The notes beneath the pieces are model-generated. The model searched no databases, was not told where the DNA came from, and saw only the letters and a list, made by a program, of their open reading frames with translations. A DNA stretch of 64,000 nucleotides from Lathyrus oleraceus (taxonomy: Eukaryota > Streptophyta > Magnoliopsida > Fabales > Fabaceae), in assembly GCF_024323335.1 (NCBI RefSeq), contig NC_066580.1, positions 84,057,391 to 84,121,390 on the forward strand, written 5' to 3'. Both the position numbers and the translations under genes were made by a program. Shown here piece by piece: positions 11,657 through 22,570 of the stretch (position 1 is the first letter of the stretch; the number at the start of each line of letters is the position of its first letter).

Positions 11657-11806
11657 GGGGCGCTGCCCAGCGGGACCCCAGCCAGGGGCTCTGCCCCTTG
11701 GACCCCGGCAGGGCGCTGCCCCGCACCCCGCCAGGGGCTTCGCCCCTTGGAACCCCAGCGGGGCGCTGCCCCGCACCCCGCCAGGGGCTACGCCCCTTGG
11801 AACCCC
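11657..11806. repeat. GC-rich hairpin-forming repeat in the copia 3' LTR
   Basis: A 150-bp island in otherwise A+T-rich DNA, made of three imperfect tandem units based on GGGGCGCTGCCC and CCAGGGGCTTCGCCCCTTGG. The second phrase is self-complementary (AGGGGC / GCCCCT), so each unit can form a hairpin. It occurs again at 16844-16993 in the other LTR. Confidence 0.85.
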
Positions 11807-11960
11807 GTTTTCAATTACTTGCAGTCAATTACACGTTGGCTCTACGAGCGTGCACTCCGCACTACTCCTAACTCGTTTCCAAGCTTTAACGCATAATTGC
11901 ATCGGCCTATAGTAAATCTCATTACTACTAAAATCATGGGTGATACTAAAATCACCAACA

Positions 11961-11975
11961 AATCCCTCCCATTTT
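11961..11975 (-). other. Polypurine tract of the copia element
   Basis: Minus-strand AAAATGGGAGGGATT directly before the TGTTGG start of the 3' LTR. Position and composition fit the plus-strand primer. This tract fixes the LTR start at TGTTGG, not at the internal TGATTTTAG. Confidence 0.8.
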
Positions 11976-12509
11976 AGTGTAATCCTTGATTTACTTAATA
12001 TATACAATAAAATATATAAGGGTATATTACAATCAAACAGATGCATAAACGAAAATGTCTTGCGATTGAATTTTCATTTTAGTACAAATACACATTTCAA
12101 ACACTCGAAAATCTGGGTGTCATAGCGATTGAACCCGTCAATCCATTTGAATGTCAGAAGATATAGTTCACATATGTTTCTTACAATACTCTACTATTCA
12201 TACTAGACACTTTACAAGCCATGTGTCCTTATCCATTAATAAGCATATAGGAAGCCAAGTCCAAACTTCTTGAAGCGGCAAAACTTCATGCTTACATAGG
12301 TGATTCTTTTAATCTTGTACCTGCATTTACAATTTTTCAAAAGAACCATTAAGAAGATATACTTCAACCTAACCATCACTTGCAGGTCTGAGCACATACC
12401 CTGGGAAGATAAATATAATTGCTCCAATCTTTAACTATGATCTTTCCACATTGAATTCTGCTTCTAACGTCATATTAGAAGGGAATTGGGTATATCAAAG
12501 CTAATAGAT
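11976..12509 (-). other. 3' untranslated region of the copia element
   Basis: About 530 bases between the pol stop and the polypurine tract. No conserved domain and no tandem repeat; a short open frame at 12236-12427 has no recognisable product. Confidence 0.6.
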
Positions 12510-15500
12510 TTAAATGGACTTTAATCCCATCCCAATTACCGACTTCTTTACTAAGTCTCTAGCTAACCCCTTCGTCAAGTGGTCAGCTAAGTTTTGTTGC
12601 GACCGAACAAACTCTATAGATATCACCCCATTCATGATTAATTCTCTAATCATACTATGTCTGACACCCAAATGTCTAGACTTTCCATTGTATATTTGAC
12701 TATAAGCTTTAGCCAATGTGGCAGTACTATCACAACGGATAGAGATTGGTGATATCGGTTTAGGCCATATCGGAATCTCGTATACCAAGTTCCTTAGCCA
12801 TTCTGCTTCTTTACCAGCAGCAGCTAATGCTACAAACTCAGATTCCATTGTGGAACTAGTTATACATGTTTGCTTCTTGGAAGCCCATGAGATAGCACCT
12901 CCCCCAAGCAAGAACACCCATCCACTTGTAGAGGATGAATCTTCAGCATTATTTATCCAACTAGCATCCGAATAACCCTCTAACACCGAAGGAAATCCCA
13001 TATATGACAATCCATAATTCATTGTACCCTTCAAGTACTTGAATACCCTAGTTATCGCATGCCAATGATGCCGGCTAGGATTACTCGTAAATCTGCTCAA
13101 CTTTCCAACCGCATAAGCAATATCCGGTCGAGTGCTAATCATAGCATACATCAAAGAGCCTATAGCTCTTGAATATTCGAGTTGATCTACAGGTTTACCT
13201 GTATTTGGCATAAGTTTTTCTCCCGGATCCATTGGAGTACTTACTGGAGAACAACTTTCACAATTGAACTTCTTGAGCATTTTCTCAATGTAATGAGATT
13301 GCGTAATTACAATCCCTTTATTTTCCCGTTTAATCTTAATTCCTAGAATAACGTCCGCTTCTCCCATATCTTTCATGGAGAACTTTGATGACAAGAAATT
13401 CTTTGTTATATCAATTTGATTTTGGTCGGTGCCAAAGATCAACATGTCATCAACATATAAGCAAATGAAAACTCCTTTACCGGATGTATCAAATTTGCTA
13501 TATACACATTTGTCAGCTTGGTTTAGAATGAAACCATTGGACAAAACAACCTCATCAAACTTTTGATGCCACTGCTTCGGAGCTTGTTTTAGCCCATATA
13601 ATGACTTAATTAGTTTACACACTTTATGTTCATTACCAGGCATTACAAAACCTTCAGGTTGCTTCATATACACTTCTTCTTCCGAATGACCATTCAGAAA
13701 TGCTGTTTTGACATCCATTTGGTGAATCACTAGATTATGAATAGCCGCCAAGGCAATCAACAATCTAATAGTAGTGATACGGGCAACAGGAGCATAGGTA
13801 TCGAAATAATCAATCCCTTCCTTTTGTCTGAAGCCTTGGATAACTAGTCTAGCTTTAAACTTGTCAATTGTACCATCGACTTTCATCTTCTTTTTGAAGA
13901 TCCATTTGCAACCCAATGGTTTGCAACCTGGTGGTAAATCAGATAGTATCCAAGTATTATTTTCCATGATAGAGCCAATCTCTTCATCAATTGCTTCTTT
14001 CCAAAAAGCAGAATCTCGAGACTTGATAGCTTCATCATACGTTCTTGGATCCTCTTCAATATTATAGCAATAATAATATTGAGTGTCAATCTGATCCTTT
14101 GATCCCTCAACTAAATATAGTTGGAAATCAGATCCATAAGATTTAATTTTTCTAGCTCTTTTGCTCCTACGGGGTTCAAGTGCTTGACTTGGCACATCAT
14201 TTGAATGATCATCTCTTAGAGATTCATCTGAAATAGGTATAGAGTCCTTTGGTCTAGGTACAGAGGAGAAACAGTTCTCATCAAATATGGCATCTCTCGA
14301 TTCTATAATTGTGTTAATAGAGATCGAGTCATTAGGCTCTATAACATAGAACCTATAGGCCTTGGAGTGCTCGGCATATCCAACAAAGATGCAAGCTACA
14401 CCCTTTTCACCCAAAGTTTTCCTTTTTGGGTCCGGGAGTCTAACCACGGCCCTACAACCCCAAACACGTAGAAATGTCAGGTTGGGTCGTTTCTTATACC
14501 AAAGTTCATATGGGGTAGTTTTGTTCCTTTTATTGGGAACTCTATTTAACAAATAGCATGCCGTTAAATGGCTTCTCCCCAAAATCCTTCACTCAGACCA
14601 GAGTAAGATAACATGGCATTCACCATTTCTTTTAGCACTCTATTTTTCCTTTCAGCCACACCATTTTGTTGAGGTGTGTAAAGAGCCGTAGTCTCATGAA
14701 TGATTCCTACGGATTGGAAAAACACAGGATCATAATATTCACCACCTCTATCTGTGCGTAATGTTTTAATCAACACATTCTGTTGCACTTCAACTTCAGT
14801 TTTATAAATTTTGAATTTATCTAAGGCTTCGTCCTTAGCGTGCAACAAAAAGACATAGCAGAATCTAGATGTGTCATCTATGAAAGTGACAAAATATTTT
14901 TTATGCCCTAATGATGGAGTAGCATGTAAATCACGTAAATCACTATGTATCAACTCAAGAATGACAGATTTCCTTGTTATACTTTTAAATGGTTGCCTAG
15001 TTATCTTAGTTAACATGCAAGTTTTACACTTTTCTACATTTTTATCAAGATTAGGAATTAATTTACCTTTAGACATTTCATGCATTCTTTTATAATGTAC
15101 ATGTCCTAGACGAGCATGCCATAACGAAGAATTGATAATATTTGAAGAGGACATAAATACAGAACCAGAATCATTAGGAACTCCATTCAAATTCATCATA
15201 AACATACCATTATTATAATATCCAAATCCTACAAACACACCAGACTTTGATAATACATATTTATCTGATTCACACACTTGCTTGTATCCAAGCTTATTTA
15301 ATACAGGGCCAGAAATTAAATTCTTTCGTAATTTAGGAACATACAAAACATTAAACAAAGTAATAGTTTTTCCGGAACTGAATTCTAACACCACGTTTCC
15401 TTTGCCTTCAACGGGAGCGAAGTGATCATCTCCCATGTAGAGGACAGAACCATCTTCCACTGGAACAAAAGTCTTGAACCAGAAACGATCCTTGCAAACA

Positions 15501-16504
15501 TGTGTAGCGGCGCCAGAATCAATCCACCATGCGGTAGCATCATCCTGCACATAAAATGCTTCAGAATTTAGTGAAACAGAATGTTTAATTAAACTATTCA
15601 AATCACGAATTGATTTCTGACCTTGGTTTTCGGATTGGTCCTTAGACCCCTTTCCTGAACCACTTGCATTCGCGTTATCGTGCTTTTTAACGAAGCGACA
15701 ATCCCTCTTGAAGTGGCCTGTTTTACCACACTTCCAGCATTCTAATTTCAGTTTCTTGTTAGCACCGAAACTACCCTTATTGTCCTTGAAAGCACGCTTC
15801 TTTCCTTTGTTTTTGTTGTTACCGTTCCTACCACCCTCTTCGATCATATTAACCGAGGGTCCAGTAATTTCTTTGCCTTTTCCTTTGTTATCCTCCTGCG
15901 CTCTTAGAGATTCTTCTATGCGCAAGTGACTTCCAAGTTGGATCAAAGACAGTTCGTCTTTTCCATGTTTCAGATTGTGTTTGAAATCTTTCCACGAAGG
16001 AGGCAACTTGTCTATGATGCTTGAGACAGATATTGTTTCATCCGTATTTAATCCGTGTAGTGTGAACTGTCCAAGGATTCGGAGGAGTTCATTGTATTGT
16101 TCCATGACAGACCTTGATTCAACCATTTTGTAGTTGTTGAAATCAGTCACCAGAAACTTTTTACTGGATGAGTCCTCTGCCATGTACTTGGATTCGAGAC
16201 AATCCCACAATTCCTTTGCAGATTCTATGTTTTGGTAAATATCAAATAAGGGATCAGACATACCGTTAAGAATGTGCCCTCTGCATATGTAGTCGTCGTT
16301 CTCCCACTTTGATCTGCGTCTCAGATTTTCAACTGTGTCATCTTCCCGAATTTCTGGAATCGGTGTAGATAGGACATGCACCACCTTCAACGTTGTCAAC
16401 ATGAAATGCATCTTCTTCTGCCAACGCCTGAAATCTTGTCCTTGAAACTTGTCCAATTTTCCGAAATTTCTGGTCATCTCCTTGACGGTGTTTCCTCCAG
16501 CCAT
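12510..16504 (-). pseudogene. Copia gag-pol polyprotein with one frameshift
   Basis: Starts at ATG 16504 (MAGGNTVKEM), the first codon after the 5' LTR and its short leader; an in-frame ATG inside the LTR (16630) is less likely. In order: gag; zinc knuckle CWKCGKTGHFKRDC (15698-15739); protease WIDSGAATH (15509-15530); GAG-pre-integrase SLWHARLGH; integrase with HSDL, RTDRGGEY (14735-14758) and NGVAERKNR (14638-14668); RT with [11 protein letters not shown] and YVDDM (13443-13457); RNase H with YSDASW (about 12955-12975) and MESEF (about 12840-12855). The stop is at 12510. The sole lesion is a one-base loss in a T run near 14565-14570, between integrase and RT, leaving two frames that overlap at 14564-14582. 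All catalytic motifs are otherwise present. The copia order of domains is unambiguous; the lineage within copia is not settled. Confidence 0.93.
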
Positions 16505-16740
16505 GATTATCAGATGAATACTTTGTTCGTTTGTTAGATAATTAATTGATAATCCTGGATAATCTTCGAAGAATCGTGTTCGTTCACTTTCCGAACAAAG
16601 TATTTCGACCCTATTTATGCCTGGGTTCACGAAATCTTTGTGGGGATAATTCTTGAAGAAAGAATGTTTCTGGCAAAAGAAAGATTCTGGAACGTAGAAT
16701 GGTTTTTGTGTGTAACCCTAAACCGAGGCCAGATTTCCCC

Positions 16741-16748
16741 CTTTTATA
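16741..16748 (-). promoter_or_regulatory. TATA box of the copia promoter
   Basis: TATAAAAG on the minus strand, about 380 bases after the LTR start and about 240 bases before the gag start codon. The spacing fits a plant RNA polymerase II promoter. Confidence 0.6.
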
Positions 16749-16843
16749 GGAGAACGAAAACTGAAAACGAAAAGTCATACCTTTTCAAGAAAAACGGTAA
16801 TAACGGCTGGGAAGGTTCAAACGTTTAAAATAAAATTTTCTTC

Positions 16844-16993
16844 GGGGCGCTGCCCAGCGGGACCCCAGCCAGGGGCTCTGCCCCTTGGACCCCGGCAGGG
16901 CGCTGCCCCGCACCCCGCCAGGGGCTTCGCCCCTTGGAACCCCAGCGGGGCGCTGCCCCGCACCCCGCCAGGGGCTACGCCCCTTGGAACCCC
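16844..16993. repeat. GC-rich hairpin-forming repeat in the copia 5' LTR
   Basis: Second copy of the 150-bp block at 11657-11806, identical by eye. On the minus strand it lies upstream of the TATA box, inside U3, so it may be part of the promoter. Confidence 0.85.
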
Positions 16994-17129
16994 GTTTTCA
17001 ATTACTTGCAGTCAATTACACGTTGGCTCTACGAGCGTGCACTCCGCACTACTCCTAACTCGTTTCCAAGCTTTAACGCATAATTGCATCGGCCTATAGT
17101 AAATCTCATTACTACTAAAATCACCAACA

Positions 17130-18549
17130 TGGAGATTGTAGGAAATGTAGATTGGAAAAGTTTGTTAGAGTTTGGAGGGAGGGAAGAAGAAGAAGAATCT
17201 GGAAGAGAGTTTGAGAGAGGGAAGAAGAAGAAGAATCTGGAAGAGAGTTTGAGAGAGGGAAGAAGAAGAATTTATAGAGTTATGAAAGGGAGGTTAGAAG
17301 TTTGTTAGAGAAAAAAAATCTGTTGTGAATTATTTTTACGGTCATTGATAGCTTGAAATTCTGCTATATGTTTTTGCAGGTAAAAGAGTTAATTGCGTTA
17401 TTCACTCTTCAATTTTATTGTTCGCGCTTGGCGTGCGTTTTGACGCTTGTAGTTTGGGAAGCTACCGCTTTTATGGCGCATCTCCCTTTGTCTTGGCTTG
17501 GCGTCTTGGTAGCTTGGCATATTGTAGCTGGTGTTGTTTCTATTGGTGATCTATGTTCATTCACGCATGTTGCGCTTTATTGCTACTGCGGTTAAACTTG
17601 TTGTGTAGCTGCTGCATTTTACTTTGGCTTATTGCTTTTGGTTGCCGATTCCTAACATTGCCTTGTTTCAATCTTCCATTTTACTTCTATGTCTTGGCAC
17701 TTGTATTGCCTTTGAATATGCTTCGCACTATTGGCTTATACTGCAATTCCAACTTTTGTATTATTTGGATATTAATTTGGATCAATTGGATGTAGAAATG
17801 ATATGGTTTGGATTTTGGTTAATGTGGTTTGTGGATTAAATTGGTTATGAATGGATAATGATTCACAGTTTTACAAATTGGTAAAATGGATATGGGAATT
17901 GGATAATTAGAATATGGACATGAGTAATTGTTTTGACAAATGGATATCGAATGGTTGGACTATTGGATTGGATATGATAAAATTCAAATTGGATGGATAT
18001 TTGGATTGAAAATGGACACTTGAATTGGAATGTAAAAATGGTTAATTGAAATGAATACAAATTGGGATTTTTGGTTTTAAAAATGGATTTAGAAAAGGTT
18101 AATGGATTAATAAAGAAATGGATTTGGATTTAACAAAAAAAGATGGATTTTTAACATAAAAAAGGATGAATGGGCTTTAACAAGTTATTAATCTGAAATC
18201 ATCGACATCGAAATATCAACTTTCAAAATGACGCAATGAATTAATTAGAAATTCATCGATCAATTAAAAGTCCACAAACAAACTTAACCTCGAAAATCAA
18301 TCCAAACTCCAAAAATTTATTTGAAATTAGAATCGATATGAAATTAGAATTAATTTGCAATTATCGCCATGATTACGAGATGATGACTGCCTATGCCATG
18401 GATTATTGAATCCAACCAACACAACTCGTGAATCGAATTGAACCATGCTTATTCAAATGAAAGGAATGGATGAAGATGATATACAAATGTGCGGGGTTAG
18501 TGACCTATAAGATCAATGTGAAGGGTGAGGCGAATTTCAGGGTATGACA
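17130..18549 (-). other. F LTR, right arm (LTR 5' part on the minus strand)
   Basis: Non-coding continuation of the solo LTR past the copia insertion. It holds a purine-rich tandem repeat at 17184-17272, a stretch of GGATTTGG/GGATATGG-type words at 17800-18180, and the LTR start TGTCATACCCTG at 18549. The hydrophobic open frames at 17353-17839 have no known domain; I do not call them genes. Confidence 0.65.
17184..17272. repeat. 38-bp purine-rich tandem repeat
   Basis: About 2.3 copies of a 38-bp unit containing AAGAAGAAGAAGAATCTGG and AAGAGAGTTTGAGAGAGGG. Likely slippage-derived. It lies just right of the copia element within the F LTR. Confidence 0.85.
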
Positions 18550-18717
18550 ACTGTTTCCAGATTCTCAAGATGTGGCTGAATGATCTTCTCCTCGTGCTCA
18601 AGTAGACGAGTAATCTCATCAGGAATCTCTTCAACATCATCTTCTTCTGCCTCAAATACAGGGAACTCAAAGTTGGGAGATGGTGCTAGATCATTATGTT
18701 CAATGGGTTTGACTAAC
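18550..18717 (-). pseudogene. Second exon start of E pol (RT leader segment)
   Basis: Minus-strand coding just after the candidate intron. It reads HNDLAPSPNFEF, then an acidic stretch EAEEDDVEEIPDEITRLL. The equivalent segment in A and B is also acidic (EEGAEEDCELPEGLARLL). It is cut at the F insertion (duplication ACTGT at 18550-18554) and continues at 8787 with NFGSEGCIREVKIG. It is probably a linker between protease and RT; no function is known to me. Confidence 0.7.
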
Positions 18718-19000
18718 CTGTATAATGATTTTGAGTATAAGAGATTTCAGAATTCAAACAAGGCAAATCACTATGCAGATGGAAAATTGATTTTATTCTC
18801 TTTTTTAGGGTTTTATAGTGATCACCAATTTCATGCAAAAAGAAAAAAATGAAAAATAATTTGAAAAATAATTTGAAAAACAAAAGTTTAACATGCGATT
18901 ATTGAATGAATATCATTGTATTAATCAATTATGCAAACAATGTCTTCACTTCTCCTTTTGGCATGGGAGAAGGGTTTTTTAAACAAAATGAACACATTAC
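18718..19000 (-). other. Candidate spliceosomal intron between protease and RT of E
   Basis: Minus-strand donor AAC|GTAATG at 19000 and acceptor ATACAG|GTTAG at 18718, 283 bases, A+T-rich. The unspliced message stops at TAA 18997-18999. Removal of the segment takes out that stop and puts protease and RT exons in the same frame. Ogre elements are known to have a spliced intron at this place. The splice sites are my prediction. Confidence 0.6.
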
Positions 19001-20609
19001 GTTGACTTATGGATAACTGTTGGAACATCAATAGCGACCCAATTATTGCAGATTCCTCCAGGTATGACAAAGTTGCCAAGGTCTTCCTCTTCATCTTCTT
19101 CAACGATGGCAACAACTTCCTAATCTTCAACGGTGTGGATGAAACCTCCACTCTAAAACAACCCAAGATCATTGGAAACACCAGAAGAATCCCCTATACT
19201 AGCCCGGGATTTATTATCTTCCATCTTTATCATTTTCCCCAAACCATCAGTTGCACCATGCTTAATGGCCAACTTCACGTCATTATAGGAGACAAATGAA
19301 GAAAGTCCTTTCCTAGAAGGCTCGGCAATAGATAAGGCTTGGAACAGAGTTCCAACCTCATCCTCAGCATCAATGTAGGAAAAGAAAGATAAATGGCTGA
19401 CCAAGAGAGCCTTCTCTCCCCCATCACCACCAACTTCTTGTTCTTAACGAACTTGAACTTTTGGTGTAGGGTGGATGTCACGGCACCTGCCTCGTGAATC
19501 CATGGTCTACCAAGCAAACAGCTCTATGACGGATGTATGTCTATAACTTGGAAAGTGATATGGAAATCACTAGGTTCAATTTTGATCGGGAGGTCTAATT
19601 CACCGATCACAGTCTTACGCGATCCATCAAAAGCTTTCACTACCACTCCACTCTGCCTCATGGGAGGCCCCTGATATGAAAGTTTGGCGAGAGTGGACTT
19701 TGGCAATACATTGAGTGATGACCCTGTGTCCACCAACACATTGGACAGGGCATCGTCTTTACAATTCATAGAGATATGTAAAGCCAAATTATGGTCTTTT
19801 CCCTCCTCGAGAAGATCATCATCACAGAAGCTCAAATTGTTGCAGACAGTTATATTTGCAGCAATGCTATCAAACTGCTCAATCGTGACATCGTGATCCA
19901 CATATGCCACGTCCAACACCCTTTGCAACGCTTCATGGTGTGGCTCTGAATTCATCAACAAAGATAAGACAGATATCTTTGATGGAGTTTGAAGCAACTG
20001 CTTCACAACGTTGTACTCACTCCTCTTGATGAGCCTCAGCATCTCATCACCACCCTCTTTCAACATGCCAGACTGGCCAACAAGGAGGGCCAAAAGATCA
20101 ACACCCTTCACAACAGGAACAAACTGATTTGAAGAAGAAGTCCCCACGGGACCAGCAAGATTGACAACATCCTTCTTCACTGCGTCTTCATGGGATTTTG
20201 GTTGAGCCGAGAAAACACGACCACTACGGGTCACTCCACTAACGTCAGAAATTCTTATAATAGAGGTAGAGGGAAACAACACCTCGTTCCCATCTTCCAA
20301 CATAATAGCATTATAACGGTACGAGACCACTTTATTTGACACATACGGAATAGGGCCCGCTGGCTTGACCACAAGAGTTGGCGACACTTTCTTCTTGCTG
20401 CCATTATACTTAATGATAACAGGGTCAGGAATTTTGAACACGGGAGTGATAACATCGACTTCATCCTCAATACGATTCTGAAGTATCTCAATCATCCCTT
20501 GGTCTAGCATCTCTTGGATGTCCTTTCTTACTTGGCGGCATCCTCCTTCACTGACAGTGCACTCATGACATCTATCATGATCATGCTCATAATGACTATG
20601 CTCACACAC
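19001..20609 (-). pseudogene. Ogre aspartic protease (element E), broken
   Basis: Minus-strand protease region. The active site LVDTGSSLNVLP is at about 19700-19731, followed by KAFDGSRKTVIGELDLP and a PWIHEAGAVTSTLHQK block. Upstream is a linker with HDRCHECTVSEGGC, and a VTRSGRVF stretch. Lesions: TAG at 19524-19526 where a tyrosine is expected, a frameshift near 19400, two further stops around 19110-19155, and a frame break from gag near 20610. The readable end is GGICNNWVAIDVPTVIHKST. The normal enzyme cuts the polyprotein during particle maturation. Confidence 0.85.
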
Positions 20610-22301
20610 AGCTTATGCATCTCTACCAAGGATTGACTTATGTCATTCATATAAAGGACTTTATATTTGCCAGGGCACCCCTGAACCATATTGACAACTG
20701 CCTTCCCATGCTCGAGCAATGGGTTCTTCTTCGCATTTGGGCCTACATCCTCAAAGAATAGTATCCCACTCCTCACAAGGTCTTGCACCTTGGTCTTCAA
20801 AGGAAAACAATTCTCCACATCATGTCCGGGATCACCGGAATGATACACACAGTGAAGTTCAGGCTTGTACCACCATTGGGGATTGGCTGGCACAGCAGGA
20901 GGATCTCGTGGAGTTACCAACTTCCTATCGATTAAGGAAGGATAAAGTTCAGCATACGTCATAGGAATCGGGTCAAAGGTCACCCTTTTCCTCTCATAGT
21001 TGCTGGTGGTGGTGTTGTTATTGTTGTTGCGAGGCTGGTAAGCCTGTTGTTGTTGTGGTTGTTGTTGTGCTTCTCTGAAAGCAGGTGTTATATGAACCAC
21101 CTGGTGTTGGTTAATGACGGGTCGGACATCCTTCCTCCTCATAGAGGGCCTTCTTTTGATATGGGAAGAGACAGCGTGAGTCTCCCCTTCTTTCTTCCTG
21201 GCAAATCCTCCATACTTCTTTGCCGAATTGTCCTCGCGGGACAGACGTCCTTCGCGGACTCCCTCTTCTAGCCTCATCCCCATATTTACCATTTCGGTAA
21301 AGCCCGAGGGAGCACTAGCAATCATGCGCTTGTAGTAGAAAGAGCTCAAAGTCTTCAGAAAGATCTTTGTCATCTCCTTCTCCTCCAAGGGTGGCACTAT
21401 CTGAGCTGCCAATTCTCGCCACCTCTGGGCATATTCCTTGAAGGTCTCCTTGTCTTTCTGGGATGTCGCCCTCAACTTATCCCTGTCTGGATCCATATCC
21501 ACGTTGTATTTATACTGTTTCATGAAAACCTTTCCTAAATCATTGAAAGTATGGATGCTTGCACACTCTAGCCCCATGTACCAACGGAGCGCAACACCTG
21601 TCAGGTTGTCCTTGAAGTAGTGAATCAGTAGTTGATCATTATCTGTTTGGGTTGACATCTTGCGGGCATACATCACAAGATGGCTAAGTGGACATGTATT
21701 TCCCTTGTACTTCTCAAAGTCAGGCACTTTGAATTTAACTGGGATTTTAACATTGGGCACCAAGCACAATTCAGCAACACTCTTCCCAAACAGATCTCTG
21801 CCTCTCAGCATCTTCAGTTCCTTGCGCAGCTCAAGGAATTGATCCTTCATCTCATCCATCATACACGTTCGGGCCCTCAGATGGCTCGGAGTGATAGATG
21901 GTGTCTTCAACACGCGGCAAAGTGTGCACTACGGGAGGTGGCACAGACATGACCGGGCTAGATGCCAACATAGAAGCAAAACTGGGAGTGAAACCTTCTG
22001 GTACAAAGTTAGATGAAATTCTCCAAGGGAATCCAGCTGGCAGGCTAGGAGCGAAGTGGGCAGTGGCAGCAGGCACTGTTGAAGTAACCACTTTAGAGAT
22101 GACTGTCCTTGCGGGAGGAGTTGCAGGAGTTGGAGAAGCTTGACTCTGAGTGGCAAGAACTGACTCCATCATGGCAGTCAGCCTGGCAATATCTTCTTTC
22201 AGATCTCTGTTCTCTTTTTTAAGGTGCTCCATTATCTTCTGATGATTTGCTCGGGTGTTGTACCAGTGCGTCAGTTTGTCTTCAAAATAAATGTAGAGCA
22301 A
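20610..22301 (-). pseudogene. Ogre gag capsid protein (element E), broken
   Basis: Minus-strand gag. The N-terminal 150 residues have a possible coiled-coil (KIMEHLKKENRDLKEDIARL) and a Pro/Ala/Ser-rich linker. The capsid-like retrotransposon gag domain follows (RWYMGLECASIHTFNDL, FMKQYKYNVDMDPDR, FKEYAQRWRELAAQ). A Gln/Asn-rich stretch precedes CVYHSGDPGHDVENC, a C-x2-H-x5-H-x4-C variant of the zinc knuckle. A frameshift near 21880 splits N-terminal and capsid parts, and another near 20610 separates the protease. Gag forms the virus-like particle and binds element RNA. The start at 22301 is the first ATG of the open frame and may not be the real one. Confidence 0.85.
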
Positions 22302-22570
22302 AGAGTTAGACCACTGTATCGGAGCTCGGAATCAAAACCTGCTTATGCATATGATGCATGCAATGCTTGTGCATATGATTTGTTTTTTTATCAGAGGAAC
22401 TTTATAAAGATCTATTTGCAAATGTTTTGAAAATATTAAACTTTTTTAAGACATATATGGAATACTCATAGCAATATAATATTTGGAAACTTTTTACACC
22501 AAAGAAGTAGTACAGTTTCGGTAACCAAATACAATACAAGAGAAAAGGAGAATAAACATCCCATGGAGCC
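22302..22570 (-). other. Spacer between ORF1 and gag of E
   Basis: About 270 bases, A+T-rich, no open frame worth calling. Ogre elements normally keep a short non-coding gap here. Confidence 0.6.

Larger units (their letters stand above)
11345..11960 (-). repeat. 3' LTR of the copia element
   Basis: 616 bp. Matches the right LTR without visible differences over 11345-11936, then carries an extra 18 bp (TGGGTGATACTAAAATCA) before the shared ACCAACA-type terminus. Contains a reverse-strand TATAAAAG and a 150-bp GC-rich repeat block. Confidence 0.9.
11345..17129 (-). mobile_element. Ty1/copia retrotransposon, nearly intact
   Basis: Complete minus-strand element of 5785 bp: 5' LTR 16532-17129, gag-pol 16504-12510, polypurine tract AAAATGGGAGGGATT (reverse of 11961-11975), 3' LTR 11345-11960. 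LTRs start TGTTGGTG and end CTAACA. The LTRs look identical over 592 bp; the only difference is one 18-bp unit. Domain order protease, integrase, RT, RNase H defines Ty1/copia. No matching 5-bp duplication is visible (TGTTT on the left, TGGAG on the right), so one flank was probably trimmed or rearranged. I saw no standard initiator-Met primer site after the 5' LTR. This is the youngest element here. Confidence 0.92.
16532..17129 (-). repeat. 5' LTR of the copia element
   Basis: 598 bp, minus strand, TGTTGGTG to CTAACA. Lacks the 18-bp unit found in the other LTR. Reverse-strand TATAAAAG at 16741-16748 is the likely promoter of the element. Confidence 0.9.
8793..18549 (-). mobile_element. Element F: solo LTR of an Ogre-like family, holding the copia element
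   Basis: Reads on the minus strand from TGTCATACCCTG at 18549 to GTAGCGACA at 8793. Removing the copia element leaves 8793-11344 plus 17130-18549, about 4.0 kb, with no gag, RT, RNase H or integrase and no primer site or polypurine tract inside. That is what a solo LTR, left by recombination between the two LTRs of an element, looks like. It has flanking 5-bp duplications with one mismatch (ATTGT/ACTGT) and lies in the RT leader of E. The LTR end shares the GGTGCTAATACC and TGGCGACTCT phrases with the other LTRs here. An unusual internally deleted element remains possible. Confidence 0.8.

Noticed and set aside
11657..11806. GC-rich block as rRNA or organelle DNA
   Set aside because: It is a local repeat present in both copia LTRs and does not resemble rRNA or plastid genes.
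11345..17134. A 5-bp target duplication for the copia element
   Set aside because: I compared TGTTT with TGGAG and several shifted boundaries; none matched.
17353..17839. Hydrophobic open frames resembling small membrane proteins
   Set aside because: They are in the T-rich part of solo LTR F, overlap in different frames, and lack any known domain.
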